DNA of 64,000 nt from Congeria kusceri (Eukaryota; Mollusca; Bivalvia; Myida; Dreissenidae). The notes below the pieces were generated by a model. That model saw nothing but the letters and a program-made list of their open reading frames with translations. It was not told where the DNA came from and did no database searches. The stretch lies in contig CM051025.1 of NCBI GenBank assembly GCA_027627225.1, positions 53,946,681 to 54,010,680 on the forward strand. The letters run 5' to 3'. Positions 12,775 to 25,364 of this stretch are shown here, piece by piece (position 1 is the first letter of the stretch; each line of letters opens with the position of its first letter). Position numbers and translations under genes: made by a program.

Positions 12775-13480
12775 ACAGCCTGCTCAGCTATTCATTCTGC
12801 TTAAATAATATACATATTCGAAAGTGACCTTGTATGACCCCATAGACATGTTGAAGTTGCAATTAAATATCTGTACTAGTCAAAGAAACATTTTTTACCT
12901 GAATATATTCCTAAGTACAAAAAAGCGGCTTAATTTGGTTAATTCTGGCCACAATTATTGGCATTCGCCAGTGACCATATATTATGACCCTGAACACGTG
13001 TGAAATTTTTAATAGAACGTAACTATGTTATGGATACAAAGATACAAACTTCTTGCTTGCAAACTTTAACCTTAATTTTCTTAGTACAAAAATGGGCATA
13101 AATCTGGTTGCAGATCAAAGTTGGTGGGTAACCTTACATAATGACTTCTGAAGACATGTGGGAAGTTTCAATCGAATATCTGCAGTAGAAATAGTTATAT
13201 GGAGCGGTTACAAGCAAACTTCAACTTTATTTTGTTAGTACAAAAATGGGCATAATTCCGCTAAATTACAGGTCTGATTCATAGGACTTAGTCAGTGACC
13301 TAACATAATGACCCCGAAGACATGTGTGAAGTTTCAATAAAAAGTTTGCAGTACGGAGTAGATATAGAGACATGGAGTTGTTGCACGTAAACTTTAACCT
13401 GAGTTTTCTACTTACAGATTAGAACATAATTCTGTTAAATGGAAGTCAGAGTGACGGGCCTTATTCAGTTATAAAAAAAA
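12775..13480 (+). repeat. Degenerate tandem repeat, about 165-bp unit
   Basis: Units share 'ataatgaccccgaagacatg', 'tgtgaagtttcaataaa', 'atctgcagta', 'agtacaaaaatgggcataat'. About four units are visible. One more copy lies at 4376-4600. Confidence 0.7.
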
Positions 13481-14029
13481 AAATCTTAACTTACAAACAA
13501 CTCATTTTCATAGACAATTAGGGTCAAGAAGGTCTATGTATACTGGCAATATTGGGTTTAAATTGTTACACTCTGATTTAGAAAGATAATAGCAAGTCTT
13601 GTTTTCCATTGTGTAGTGTCTCTGTTATGGTAGCCTGCAGGTTTATTACTATCTACCCATTCTATGTTCATATTTGTTAAAAAATGTATGGTCATAGACA
13701 AACCGTACATGTCTGGTCTAAATTGGGTGAAAAAATAAGGTCATTATTCTAAGTAATGTCCCTTTTAATATGTTATTTTTTGCACAGGTGAGCTTAAAAA
13801 TACAACAAAATGAGAAAACCTTAAGATAAAAAAAAGATATAAAATTAAAAAGGACATTAAAAATAAATCACAACAATGAAACCATTATCAAATGAATACT
13901 GGCCAAGTTGGTTTCCTATAAAGTAAAAGCCACTTAAGGCTCTTATACCCCCCCCCAAAAAAGTATTATTAAGTATCCTTGATGTAGAACTAATTTTAGC
14001 TTAGTATTAAAAAACACATACTTATATCT

Positions 14030-14215
14030 GTGTTATAACATAGCTTTTTCGGTCTGTTATAGTGGTGTGTTAACAAACAAAAAGCGGTCTCTTTTTGGGA
14101 AAAAGGTCTATTGATCAGTAAACTCACGTGCCTTTGCACCCCGGCCTTTTTGCTGAATCGATTAATATTTCGCCCTAAGGTGCGCAATTTGGGTTACGCT
14201 ATACTCTAAAGAATA
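14030..14215 (-). repeat. Right copy of an inverted repeat pair
   Basis: This is the reverse-complement partner of 10005-10220, sharing 'ggcacgtga', the 'actgatcaatagacc' block and 'gttaacacacca'. It may be a dispersed element present twice or a pair of ends. Confidence 0.7.
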
Positions 14216-14471
14216 CGATTTAATAGACAATTATCTTATTGTTTCGGTTTTATTTCTCTAGATGCATGATTTGTCGCTCGTTAACATTCGCAGAGGTCCT
14301 TAAAATGCGTTAAAACCCTTGTGCTTCTCGGGCCTTAACCAATTTTTCGGGCGTCTGCAAACTATAACGACCTCAAAATGATGTATTTTCCATAGTTTAT
14401 AAACTACAGCCTTTCAATGAGTGTCACGAAAATCATAATAATTTTAAAGCTAAAATTACATATATAAATAC

Positions 14472-14670
14472 ATTCTTCATCCACCATAGGTTTTCGGAAT
14501 CACCGTAATCATACAGTATTTCATCCCCCGCACTTATGTCAGATTTTGCAAAAAGACATAAGTAATCTTTCTTATCATAAACTTTCAGTTTCATTATTGA
14601 ATTTGAATCTTTCTTGTCAGCATCGTTCACGAACTGGCAAATATGGTTTGTAGTGGCTTCAGCATCAATA
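14472..14670 (-). CDS. SET-domain exon (C-terminal half of the fold)
   Basis: The 199-nt exon (acceptor TATTTCAG, donor AAT|GTATTT) reads IDAEATTNHICQFVNDADKK, then LKVYDKKDYLCLFAKSDIS and AGDEILYDYGDSENLWW. This matches the second half of a SET domain: an NH-containing loop, a central strand, a D-I-x-x-G-D/E-E turn and the YDYG motif that closes the active site. SET proteins transfer methyl groups from S-adenosylmethionine to lysines, mostly on histones. The text is closest in style to KMT5A-like proteins (inference). The first half of the fold should lie at higher coordinates but was not found. The canonical R/I-N-H is changed to T-N-H. Confidence 0.75.
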
Positions 14671-14744
14671 CTGAAATACATAAAAGTAACAAAGCAGCTC
14701 TAAGTTGCAGATATGACTGAAAGCTGTATATATACAATGTAGAA

Positions 14745-15540
14745 ACAAGAGGCCCATGATGGCCCAAAGCGCTCACCTGAGGAGTGGATGAAAAATGAAG
14801 CCTCTATCCTGAATAATTTCCATATTTGGTATTTTATACCCAACAAAAGGCAATAACTCTTAATGTCTGGCCCAATGGTGCTTAAATTTGACCTTACCTA
14901 TAATTATCATATGGTCATAGACAAACTGTGCAAGAATGGTGAAGATTGGATGAAAAGTGAAGTCTCTATCCTGAATAATGTCAATTTTTGCATTTTTTTC
15001 AAAACCAAAGGGCAATAACTGCCATAATATTGGCCCAATCCTGCTCATATTTGACCTCAGCTGTAATCTTATGGTCACAGACAAACTGTGCACGTTTTGT
15101 GAAGATTCGATGAAAAATGAACTTCCTAACCTGAATAGTGTCCATTTTTGTATTTTTCTTCACAAACAAAGGGCAATAACTCCACTGTGTGTAATACAAT
15201 CATGCCCTTTTTAGGCCTCTGCTGAGATCTGATACTCATACACAAACTTTGGAAGTTTGGTGAAGATTCAATGAAAATTAAAGTCTCTATGTTGCAAAAA
15301 GGCATATTTGCGATTTTTTTGCATGAACAAGGGGCAATAACTTTAGTGTTACTGGTGTGATCTAGCCCAATAAAATTCCCAACCGAGATGTAATGGTCAT
15401 ACACAAACTTTGCAAGTGTGGTTAAGATTGAATAAAAAATAAAGTCTCTAGCGTGAGAACAAACTAAATTGTTGACGGCATACGGACTGACGGATGACGC
15501 AGGAGATGTCCCCTATATCAATAGCTCAGGTGAGCTAAAA
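14745..15540 (+). repeat. Repeat array with 'gctcacctgag' / 'ctcaggtgagc' ends
   Basis: The element starts at 'aacaagaggcccatgatggc' with gctcacctgag and ends at 'agctcaggtgagctaaaa', so the ends are inverted copies. The interior is a degenerate array of the 120-135 bp unit also found at 6960-7680. It looks like a non-autonomous element carrying a satellite-like array. Confidence 0.65.
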
Positions 15541-15544
15541 GTTA

Positions 15545-16320
15545 CACAATCTACCACACACTGGTACTTTATATAATCAAAATCATTTAATGGTACTTAT
15601 TATAGGGTCAATAAAGAACATTCTTGTTAGTCATACTCACATTGGTCCATTGGTTTCTAAGATTTTCAACACAGCCATACAAGGAAATCCCCACATGAAC
15701 TATGCTGGCAGTGAGAGGCAGTCATGTCATTTCATAACTTGAAATGAATTTCTGTGAGTTACCAAAGAACTATATCAAAGTAAAGTTATTCGAAACGCCA
15801 ACTAGTGTTTTCATGTGAAAACTTTTTCAAACTTTTTCAAAACAGTCAGACAAGGAAAACTGCCAGATTAGATTTCACTTTTGTAAACAAATGCCATCAC
15901 TTTCAGGTAACAATTGGCACCAAAATGAATCTTTGTAAATGTAAATTAAGTTGAAAGAAAAATGTAAACTTAAGTTATCATCAAAATGGCTGCTATGAAT
16001 TGTGCCTAGTTTGGAGGAAATACCCGTTTATTGTTGAATTTAGGGAGTACGAGTGCTCTTTTTTAACTCAATATTTATCAAGAGCACTGTATGAAAACTT
16101 TATTACTATATCATATATGTATCAATCAATTATTGAACACCTCGTAACATATAATTAAATGATCAGAAATACATAACCATATTAACTGCTAATATGCCCT
16201 TTAACATGTTTGTCCTTTACCACATGTAACATCTAATTCAAAATGGCACAAGTCATCCATTCTAAAATGATCAAGTTTGTAACCAGAAAACTAAAACTGT
16301 ATGACCAGTAGTGTTCATAT
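15545..16320. other. Intron or spacer, no gene seen
   Basis: AT-rich with fragments of dispersed repeats such as 'cagccatacaaggaaatcc' near 15673; no exon recognised. Confidence 0.4.
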
Positions 16321-16324
16321 AGAG

Positions 16325-16464
16325 AATAACAGGTTACTGCCTGGTCTTGTGTAATATATCAGGCGAGATTTAGAATAATATAATGGCGAGGCTTGCAGAG
16401 CCGTTATTTTATTCGTGCCGAACCTAAAATATTACACAAGACCAGGAAGTAACCCTGTTCTATT
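16325..16464. repeat. Foldback element, about 140 bp
   Basis: The left arm 'aacaggttactgcctggtct' and following 'tgtgtaatat' are inverted at the right as 'atattacacaagaccagg' and 'aagtaaccctgtt'. The arms cover most of the element around a short centre near 16387-16402. Confidence 0.8.
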
Positions 16465-16679
16465 ATTTTGTTGCAGAAATATTTAAATCTACGTGATCTA
16501 AATTAATAATTTGACAGTCACACAACATCTTGTTCTTTATACTGCTTTTACTTTCTAAAAATCAAATAATGGCTGACATAATATGTTTATGATATCTTAT
16601 GACGCAAATGTATATTTTTAAAGTATTACATTGGTCTATGTAGTTAGAAATTATACTTTATAATATTTGATAGAGCTGG

Positions 16680-17470
16680 AATTGTCAAATTGTCACAAGA
16701 GTGACGAATATACCCCCACAATATGACTTTTTTACAGAACTAGGTGCATAAATAACTCAACCAACTTTAGGTGGCCTGTAACTAAACTCGATCTTCACCT
16801 ACATTGACCTGTATTGTATTATGTTACACCAATGTACCTAAAATAACTTACATTTGTGAATAAGTCCAAATTATAGTGGTTTGTAACCAAAGTCGAATTA
16901 TGTCAGACATGTGTACCAAAAATTATTTGAATATGTCAAGCCTTTTTTTAATCACACATATCATGCTGAAACCACATTTTTATGGAATTTTAGTCGAAAA
17001 AGGAGCAACAACTAACATTGAACCTGAACTGTACTTTATGATTTGACAAATGTGTACCAAATATTATTGATTTTGTCAAGCCTTTCTTGTATTATCATCG
17101 GGAAACCATGTTTTTATAGAATTTAATAGAAAAAGGGCAGTAACGCTGTCAAAATCTAGCGTTGTGTAACCAAAAACAAACCTAACCTGTATTTTATGAT
17201 GTTGCATGTGTATACCAAACACTATTTTGAATATGTCAAGCCATTCTTGAGTTATCTTCCAGGAAACCATTTTTTAAGGAATTTTAGTCAAAAAGAGGCA
17301 ATAACTCAGTCAAAATTTGTAACCAAATCTAAACTTGACCTGTATATTATGTTTTTACAAAATGAGTACCAAAATATTTAAATATGTCAAACTGTTTTCT
17401 AGTTATCAACCGGAAATATAAAAAAAACCAACAGACTGATGGACCAAGAAACTCACTCCTATATGCCCAC
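16680..17470 (+). repeat. Degenerate tandem repeat, about 170-bp unit
   Basis: Units share 'gtaccaaatattattt', 'gaatatgtcaagcc', 'gaattttagtc', 'caataactcagtcaaaattt' and 'gacctgtat'. About four units are visible. Confidence 0.7.
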
Positions 17471-18204
17471 CTAAACTGTATAATTACGCGATTTTGAAAG
17501 AGACGCTTAATAAATGTCACTTACTGTGCAATTCCTATCCAACATATTTGATATACAGTATTTACACAGGTACTTGTATAGTTAAACAAGAGCGGTCGGA
17601 GAACAGTGCGCTCGACTTTTCTTGTGCTTGTCAAACTTACTAGCTTTCGAGAAGTAGAGCAAAAAACTGCGTTTAAAGAGGCGCATTGAAAGATTGTAGG
17701 GTATTAAAGTTTCAAAAATAAAATTATCTTTTCAGAAGTATTTATGAAGTGATTGCATTGCGCATTATATGTTTCATTTTTATAAACCATCAGTAAAATA
17801 TATATTTTTATAATTATAATTTGAATTAAAAAGTTGTCCCTGTGACACTTTTTGTGAGAGTGGGAAAATAAGTAAAAGTAGTAAATTCGTTATGAATGAA
17901 ATCCACATTAATTCCTATTATACGCATGCGCACTATTGATGACGGTGCTGTAGTGTGGGGATATTTTCATTGAAGTAAGCGGAGAGTCTGAAGGCGTGGA
18001 TTCAAAACGTACTGGAACCGGATATCCAAAAACATCTGTTTGCACTGTATATATTTTTTTCTTAATGATTCCATTAATATATTATTGCTTGCCTTTTAGA
18101 CAAATATATTCATAAATATGGCAATATACATTGTGTTAATATGTATCTACATTTGGGGGAAGTACCGTTGATACGCCCCTTTAATAAAACACGATTTATT
18201 TTAC

Positions 18205-18246
18205 CGTATTAGATTTGTCTTCTCCATCTCCCAGACTAGCTTTAAG
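18205..18246 (-). CDS. Candidate 42-nt exon, phase 0-0
   Basis: TTTTCTTGCAG precedes 18246 and ACG|GTAAAA follows 18205. The exon reads LKASLGDGEDKSNT. It would follow the candidate first exon at 23939-23971 in frame, so it may belong to the SET-domain gene. Short exons like this are easy to find by chance. Confidence 0.35.
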
Positions 18247-18249
18247 CTG

Positions 18250-19730
18250 CAAGAAAATATACAAACAACAAGACTGATAAGAATCATCAGGTTACAGCCT
18301 GGTTTTTCTCTTAATGCCGTAGTTTATGTCTTTGTAAAATCTCAACTTGTAACTTGTAAAATCTATGTTTTGTCTTGACTTATGCAATGCTCTTGATAAG
18401 GGGCGTAACGGCGTAAATACGCACATACATTCATACCAATACACATTAATTTCATTTTGTGTGCGTATTGATTACGCAGAAATAATGTGCATTACGCAAA
18501 ACGTTTCGTTTTATCAGCGTACTGAAGTTCCAATAACTTAGTGGATATTAGCCCCGAGCAGGGGAGACAACTGTTACGAGTCTGGATACATACTGGTGTA
18601 CGATATATATTTTCTGATTCGGTATACTTTTCAGAGCAGCAGTCTATATCGATTTTTTGTAAATTGAAAATGGGATAATGGCGTCTGCTTCTCGTGTGGG
18701 GTGACCAGCCAAAACAATTTCGCCTCAAAACGGCAATATATACAATTACTTTATCAAAAATATTTATGTGCAGTTAAATGTGCATAAGCATATTGCTCTT
18801 CCAATACTGAAAACTATCGTAGATGACGTGATTTATTTAACACAAAAGTAAAAGAAACACGATGGACAAAACGTGAACTAAAGAACTCTTGGTGATTGGA
18901 AATGTTTTTTTCCATGGCTGGAAATTTTAAAAAATAAAAAAAGCATTCGCCTAAATTGTGAGCTATGTTAAAAGGTGGCTAAATACGCAGACCAAAACTT
19001 TGTATGATTGTTGCAAATATATGAAAGACTAGTTTTATTATTACAATAATCTGACTTTTTTCCATTAATTACGCCATAAAATATTTCAAACATAGTTGCA
19101 CAGACTATCTGCTGCAATTTAACTCATTGCATTTTAACTCATTGCATTTCAGAATGCATTCAATATGCAATATATAATCATACTATTGTGTTCCTGCAAT
19201 CTTATCTAAATGTATAAAACAATTTAAGGTACAATATAATTATGCATATACAATAGGTTATAACACAAGCAATCCAGATTCAGATGAAATATATTGCAAA
19301 TAATTAACTTAAATTTAGTCAAAAAGTACATGTTGGCATTTGTTTTAAATTGCTGCTATGCGCATGAAAAATAAAAATAAATGCAAATGTTTACCCCATA
19401 ATTGTTTATGCACAAAGAGTACTAATACTCTTTTATACTTTTGCGTTACTCCTTTTTGTCAAGGTTTGAAGAGTACAGTTGCTCATTTCCTCAATCCTTA
19501 TCAAGAGCGCTGCTTGTGTGTGCCTTTAAATAAGTTATGAAACAGAAACTATTAATTTCCATGCTAGTATGATAAATCATCCCAGTCTTTGAATAGCATG
19601 GGTGTTGGCAATATAATTACAGTTCCATGACTCTTCACTCATAAAATTCAAACACAATTTACCCCAGTAATCGAAATTAACTTTGACTGATTTCTGTCCT
19701 TCAGACACTCACTTTCTTGGAAAATGGTTG
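18250..19730. other. Intron, no exon seen
   Basis: AT-rich text without recognised coding or repeat structure, apart from short inverted text around 'ggcgtaaatacgcac' and 'gtgcgtattgattacgc' at 18410-18480. Confidence 0.4.
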
Positions 19731-19739
19731 TACAAAGCA

Positions 19740-20425
19740 ACATATGGTTGTCCAAACAAAAGTATTAAGTGTGAACCATAAAGTCTGTATACTACACAGT
19801 ATTTAACATTTAACTTGGAAATTATGACTCATATTCCTTTGGTTGTCAAAAAACTGCACTGTCAGCAAACAAATGTCTTTTTTTTTCTAAAAAATCAATG
19901 GCTCTATATATCCAATGACGTCAGAAAAAACTGTGCAAAAATACCCAGGTGCACAAATTCACATGCTAATGAATACGTATTTAAAGTTAAATTGCTGTAG
20001 CAGCTAGACTTTTAGAGTTCCCTGTGACACAAGGGCAAAAATGTCATTTTTTTGCTGAAGAAAGCAACATAACTCTGCTGATGTCGGAAAAAAATGCACC
20101 AAAATACCCAGGTGCACAAGTTCACATGCTGATTTATATGTTTGTAATGTTTCACCATTTGGCAGCAATACTTTTTGAGATACGCGCGACACAAGTCCAA
20201 AAATGTCATTTTTTCTAAAAAAGAGCCATAACTCTGCCAATATCCGAAAAAAACTGCACCAAAATACCCAGGTGAACAAGCCCCGATGCCGATGAATATG
20301 CTTACAAAGTTTCATCACTCTAGCAGTTATACTTTGAGTAATGCTCAACACAAACAATTGACGGAAGGAGGATGGACGGACGGACAAGGGCAAATATATT
20401 GTCCCCCCTCTAAAGTGGGGGCATA
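19740..20425 (+). repeat. Degenerate tandem repeat, about 165-bp unit
   Basis: Units share 'ccaaaatacccaggtgcaca', 'aaaaatgtcatttttt' and 'agccataactctgccaatat'. The array ends with 'ggacggacggacaagggcaa' and a small hairpin of C and G runs at 20401-20422. Confidence 0.75.
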
Positions 20426-20829
20426 AAAAAAACAGCCTACAGACACTGCAAAGTATGTCTGACTGTCAGACACATTTTGAAAATATCAGACAGATCCAAA
20501 GTGTTCGCCAGACATTTTGTCTGACAGATCTGTTTCAAGTTCTACTTATTTCACAGTTTGCATCTGACTTACAATTTGGTTGTCTGGCATGATGTTGTAG
20601 GCTGTCAGACAACGTGATTTAGTTTGTTTGTTTGGATCTTTCACCCCTCAAGTTTTGCGGTGTCTGGCCAATGAATGATGCAATCATTTAACCTAGTCCC
20701 ATTTGTTAATGTCCAGCAATACATTCATCCAGTGTTTAGGATGATTTTACCACCGCAGTTGAAGTATATTTAGCACTCCAGATCGTAAGTAAGTTTGTTA
20801 ATGAAGAATTAAATAAACAAACGAATTTT

Positions 20830-21080
20830 TCACGGTTCCCATAATTGGTTGTCTATTGGACAAATAAAATATCACAATCATCTGGTTGTCCAAACAATTT
20901 TTTGGTTGTACCGGACTATAATTGGTTGTCCATTGGACAACTAAAAGAGCAAAATCTGGTTGTCCAAACGATTTTTGGTTGCCCAGACAAAAACCCTCAG
21001 GACAAAAGCCCGCTCAATGTTTTTGTCATCCTGGACAAAAGCCCGCTCATTAAAAACATATCCATATTTTATGTATAAAA
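20830..21080 (+). repeat. 'tggttgtcc' repeats and 'gacaaaagcccgctca' repeats
   Basis: The motif tggttgt(c/a)(c/t)a recurs at least six times, often next to 'attggacaa' or 'caaacaatttt'. It is followed by two copies of 'gacaaaagcccgctca'. An inverted match to the second motif lies at 21300-21360 (tgagcggcctttgtc and atgagcgggcttatgtc). Confidence 0.6.
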
Positions 21081-21861
21081 AGTTAGTCCTCGATTAATTT
21101 CAATTGATGCCTAATTACAGCACATGTTTTAATTTGTTACGTTTCTGGTGGTCACATAACTACTACAATACCTTTTATATCCCAAATACTTGCTACTTAA
21201 TTTTATAATTAATGACAACAACATCATGGCTTCACAGTAATCACAATTAATTACCGACTAAGTGTGTGTGATAGTTAATAATTATAATTAAAGAATTTAT
21301 ATATTTGTTGAGCGGCCTTTGTCGGGTCATCAAAATTATGAGCGGGCTTATGTCTGGGTGTGTCGAAAACAATGTCCGGAGGGGGGGGGACGGGAATCTG
21401 TGAACAAGTACCTTTGAGTTTAACAACTGGCATGTTATATGGTATTGAAATCGAAAGAAGAAGCACTGATCATGATTCAGTAGTTTCAAATCATACAAAT
21501 GCATATTAAAATAAATAACAAATCTAGATATTTATCTGATATGCTACGTTCCTATGAATTTGTGGTTCTTATCTTCAAAATTTCTTCCTGCGCACGTATG
21601 TTTGATAATCATAATCATATATATAAATTTTAAAACAAACTAACTCAAGTTACACATGTTTTGAATAAAATTTACCAAAAAAAATCCATTGTTAAGATTG
21701 TCTACAAAAAAACGGCCTTTAACATCATGACCTTAAACATCAAAATCGCCTCGATGCTTTGCTATTGATTTCGTGGCTTATGATTGGCTGTTCTAAAAAT
21801 AGCTACATTGGTTTTTCCCAACACAAATCTAGCTCTATGAGCCCGGGCCTTGCCCAGGTCG

Positions 21862-21891
21862 TTTAAGCGCCCCGGTGCAGGGGCGCTTAAA
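21862..21891. repeat. Perfect 12-bp GC-rich hairpin
   Basis: The arms tttaagcgcccc and ggggcgcttaaa flank a 6-base loop, ggtgca. It stands out in AT-rich surroundings. Confidence 0.85.
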
Positions 21892-22141
21892 TTTTAACTT
21901 GAACATAACCGGGGCGGCTAAAATTGCTGTTGCGCTTATAAACATCGCCCGTTGCACGTATATTTTATAAATTAATTTGGTGTGTTGACTGCAGCAGACC
22001 GACAAATTCCTGCTGTGAAAGCTAATCTCTAACGTCAGTCGAGAAACATATACACCCACTCAATCAAGTCGGTGAATGATCAAAGCGAGTGTCACTTCGT
22101 CGAAAATTTTAACAATTTGCAGTTATTCTTACGGAATTATA

Positions 22142-22819
22142 GTGGTTTCGGCGAAACCCTGTTTCGGCGAATTGATTATAAATAGTAGGTGTTAAACCAG
22201 TTCGGCGAAAGTGACTAACAGTAGATAACACCTCTCACTAATTACAAAAAAGGTGAAAACTGATCGCCAGCATGGGTTGTTAGCATGACAGACACATTTT
22301 AATAAGCTTAATTGATTTCGCACATGTTATTATGTACGCTTGGCTTGACTTTAGCTAGTAGCACAGAGTTATTAGTGTTATTAGGCTGGAACGACGTCTT
22401 TTAGACTGTACGTGATCCATACTTTAGTAACTGTAACATTGTTAACAATATTCATTGTATATATACCTTTGTAAATATTGCCTGTTTGTATGTTATGTTA
22501 ATGCAAATATTTATATAAAATTAAGTTATTATTTTATTAAAAATTTTATTTAAAAAAATTAATAATAATAATAACAATAATAATATGTCACAAAATTATG
22601 TTTTAAACTGTGTTCTTTTGCAATTCATTAAATTAAATTGTTTATATTCTATAATATGCATGTGCTGATTAAAATAAAATAATTATCACATGTTTTCAAA
22701 CGTGTTTAATGTTCTTAATTTCTTATGCAATGTTAATTTGGGCAATTATCTATGGTCGATAATTGGTCTGAACACCAAAAAATGTGTTAACACTTGAGAT
22801 ATCACTTCGCCGAAACCAC
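22142..22819. mobile_element. Non-autonomous element with 14-bp inverted ends
   Basis: The left end gtggtttcggcgaa is matched exactly at the right by ttcgccgaaaccac, 678 bp apart. Two more 'ttcggcgaa' copies lie just inside the left end. The interior is AT-rich (an 'aataat' tract near 22560) with no frame. No clear target duplication was seen. Confidence 0.65.
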
Positions 22820-23938
22820 CGCTCAACTACTACAGAAACCTTCCTAAGCCGCAATCAATTACCATGAAGCACCGCCCTGTAGGCGGAGTTTCATCATGAA
22901 GTAAAAATCAATGTAAGCCAATAGAAACGCTCGGTTTATGTTCGCTTAGGAATGACGTTATGATTGACCCATCGGCACAATACCCATGTATCCACACACA
23001 AATAACCTAATACGCGCATCAAAGCGTATTATCGACCGTAAAGCAATTGCTCACCCAATGTCTATTTTATAATGTCCACACTTATTTATTTGATGAATTT
23101 GCAAACTGAGAATTATCAGTCAGAAATTAGCTAATATGAATCGTAATCGGGAAAGCCTATCAGTGTTACAGTTGTTGTTTCGTAAACACAAACTGTACTG
23201 TTTATGTACATGTATGCCATGTAAAACCCGTGTTTTATACAAAAGAGCGCAAAATATCTGCTGACAACCACGACGTCACGCTCCACGCATGGAAAGCGTG
23301 CATGTACCGACTTAACATTTGATGCGCATAGGCACGACGTGCACGAGGTAATTTTCCAACCGTTTATGCAAGAAGCATGTATAATATACATTTATTTTAA
23401 TCAAGATCTTTACAATTCATCAATTATTTAATCAGTACTAAGTTCAACAGTTGTAACGATTAAAACATAGTTATAACACTAAACACATGCCCATATGAAA
23501 ATAATTAATCAAAAAAAGATGCTCTGTAAGTAGATCTAGTGTAACCTAAAAATTCGAGAATAACGCAGATAGTGGGTTTGAACATGATTTGGCATTAACG
23601 GTTTTTCTGAGGAAGAAGTCATGGAAACCTCTTAAACCAATATGAAACTTTTCGATATGGTTCAATAATATATTCAATACAATAGCATGTTTTTTTATTT
23701 ACAAAAATAATGATTATAATAAACCACAACATGACAATAGCCAGAGAATTAAATTCGACCTTGACAATGACAGCTCCCCACCCACTCTGACTGAAGTCAT
23801 TGGAATGGCCGTGAAAACATCACATAAAATTACTTCTTTCTAACTTAAACACACAAGTATTTAATTTGCTTTAAACACAAAAATACTATTGATTAATAAA
23901 TAGTTATTCTTAATCTTAATTTTAAAACAAAATCTTAC

Positions 23939-23971
23939 CATACGTTTGCCGTGTGTTAGGCTAAGCGCCAT
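23939..23971 (-). CDS. Candidate first coding exon (ATG, 11 codons)
   Basis: CCAAGATGGCG is a good initiation context, and the frame MALSLTHGKRM runs to a strong donor ATG|GTAAGA. Phase 0 fits the candidate exon at 18205-18246. It is assigned to the SET-domain gene only because it lies upstream on the same strand. It could be the start of another gene or chance. Confidence 0.35.
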
Positions 23972-24289
23972 CTTGGATTCGGTAAACACACAGCTGATTT
24001 GTTCCAAATTGGGCACCAAAAAGTGTTTTGTTTATTTTTCAGATTTGTTTCGTTTTTTTTATTAATACGGTGAATTAATCACCCAATATTGAAAAAATAA
24101 AGAAAAAATAGTTATATATAGTGGCATTTAAATTGTGCATGCGTATTAATTGCGGGCTACATAATGCACATAATATGCCATGTAAAAATATACAGGGGTT
24201 AAAATTAAAAAGCGTATTATCACTATTTAAATAAATAAAGAAAACATATAACAAATTGTTTGCCTCATTCTTGTTAAATATTAACGATG

Positions 24290-25360
24290 GTATTGGACGA
24301 AAAGTTAAGTCGTCTGGGTCATTTAACTCAATATATTCTGATCCAGATGACTTAACTTTTCGTCCAATAGTCGCTGGCCCTAACTGTGAAACTAGTCAAT
24401 TAAGTAATTTATTGGATATTCTCCTAAAACCATTTGTACAATATGTCGACAATAACGTAAAAAATAACATAGAATTTCTAAAACATATACCTACCCAAGT
24501 TCCAGAGGACACAGTATCTTTTGATGTAATTAATTTATACTCTAATATACCAGATGTTTTGGGGCTAGAAGCTATTGATTGTTGGCTTCAAACATACCCT
24601 GAATCACTTAATGAACGCTTTTCACAACAGTTTATTAAAGAAAGTATACAATTAATTATTGAAAATAATAACTTTATTTTGATGACAAATACTAAACTTT
24701 ATACACAAATTGAATCAATTTATGATAATGAATTTCTCTCTTTTATAAAAATCTACTGGAAAAGATATCTGGATGATTGCTTTATTTTCTGGGTAAAATT
24801 TCCTAATGAATTTCAAAGATTTTACACTATTTTAAATAACTTACATACATATATCAAGGTTACTATACAAACAAGCACGCTTGATATTCCATTTCTTGAT
24901 ATATTAATTGTAAAATACAACAGGGACATTTATACTGATATATATTACAAGGAAACAGATTCTAAACAATACCTAAATTTCACATCATGTCATTGTAAAC
25001 ACACAAAAATTAATATTCCATTCAATTAGCGAAACGCATTTGCACTATAGTTTCAAATCATGAACTTAAATTAAAACGTTTACGTGAACTGGAACTTTCC
25101 CTTTCACAAAGGTGTTATCCAAAATCAGTTATAAATAAAGGAATTCAAAAAGCCCTTTCAATCCCTAGAAATGAAGTACTTTCTAACTCAACAACAGAAA
25201 ATAATAATATTATTCCATTTATTTCAACATATAACCCTAAGAATAAAGAAATATTTGGCGTTCTTAAAAACAACACATACATTTTAAAAACGGACACTGT
25301 TATGAACAAAATAATTTCAGATAATAATATAATAAAATGCAAAAGACAGCCACCAATATA
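24290..25360 (+). mobile_element. Penelope-like retroelement, truncated copy (+)
   Basis: The frame at 24256-25029 and its continuation to about 25360 encode a Penelope-type reverse transcriptase: LTFRPIVAGPNCETSQLSN, then VSFDVINLYSNIP (palm aspartate) and YLDDCFIFW (catalytic Asp pair). The expected GTAMG block between the last two is missing, so there is an internal deletion. At the 5' edge, the text at about 24290-24317 is the inverted copy of 24342-24369, a junction that replaces the true N-terminus. A frame break lies near 25030. The copy stops after KCKRQPP, short of the GIY-YIG endonuclease. It could not work as it stands. Confidence 0.85.
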
Positions 25361-25364
25361 ATAT

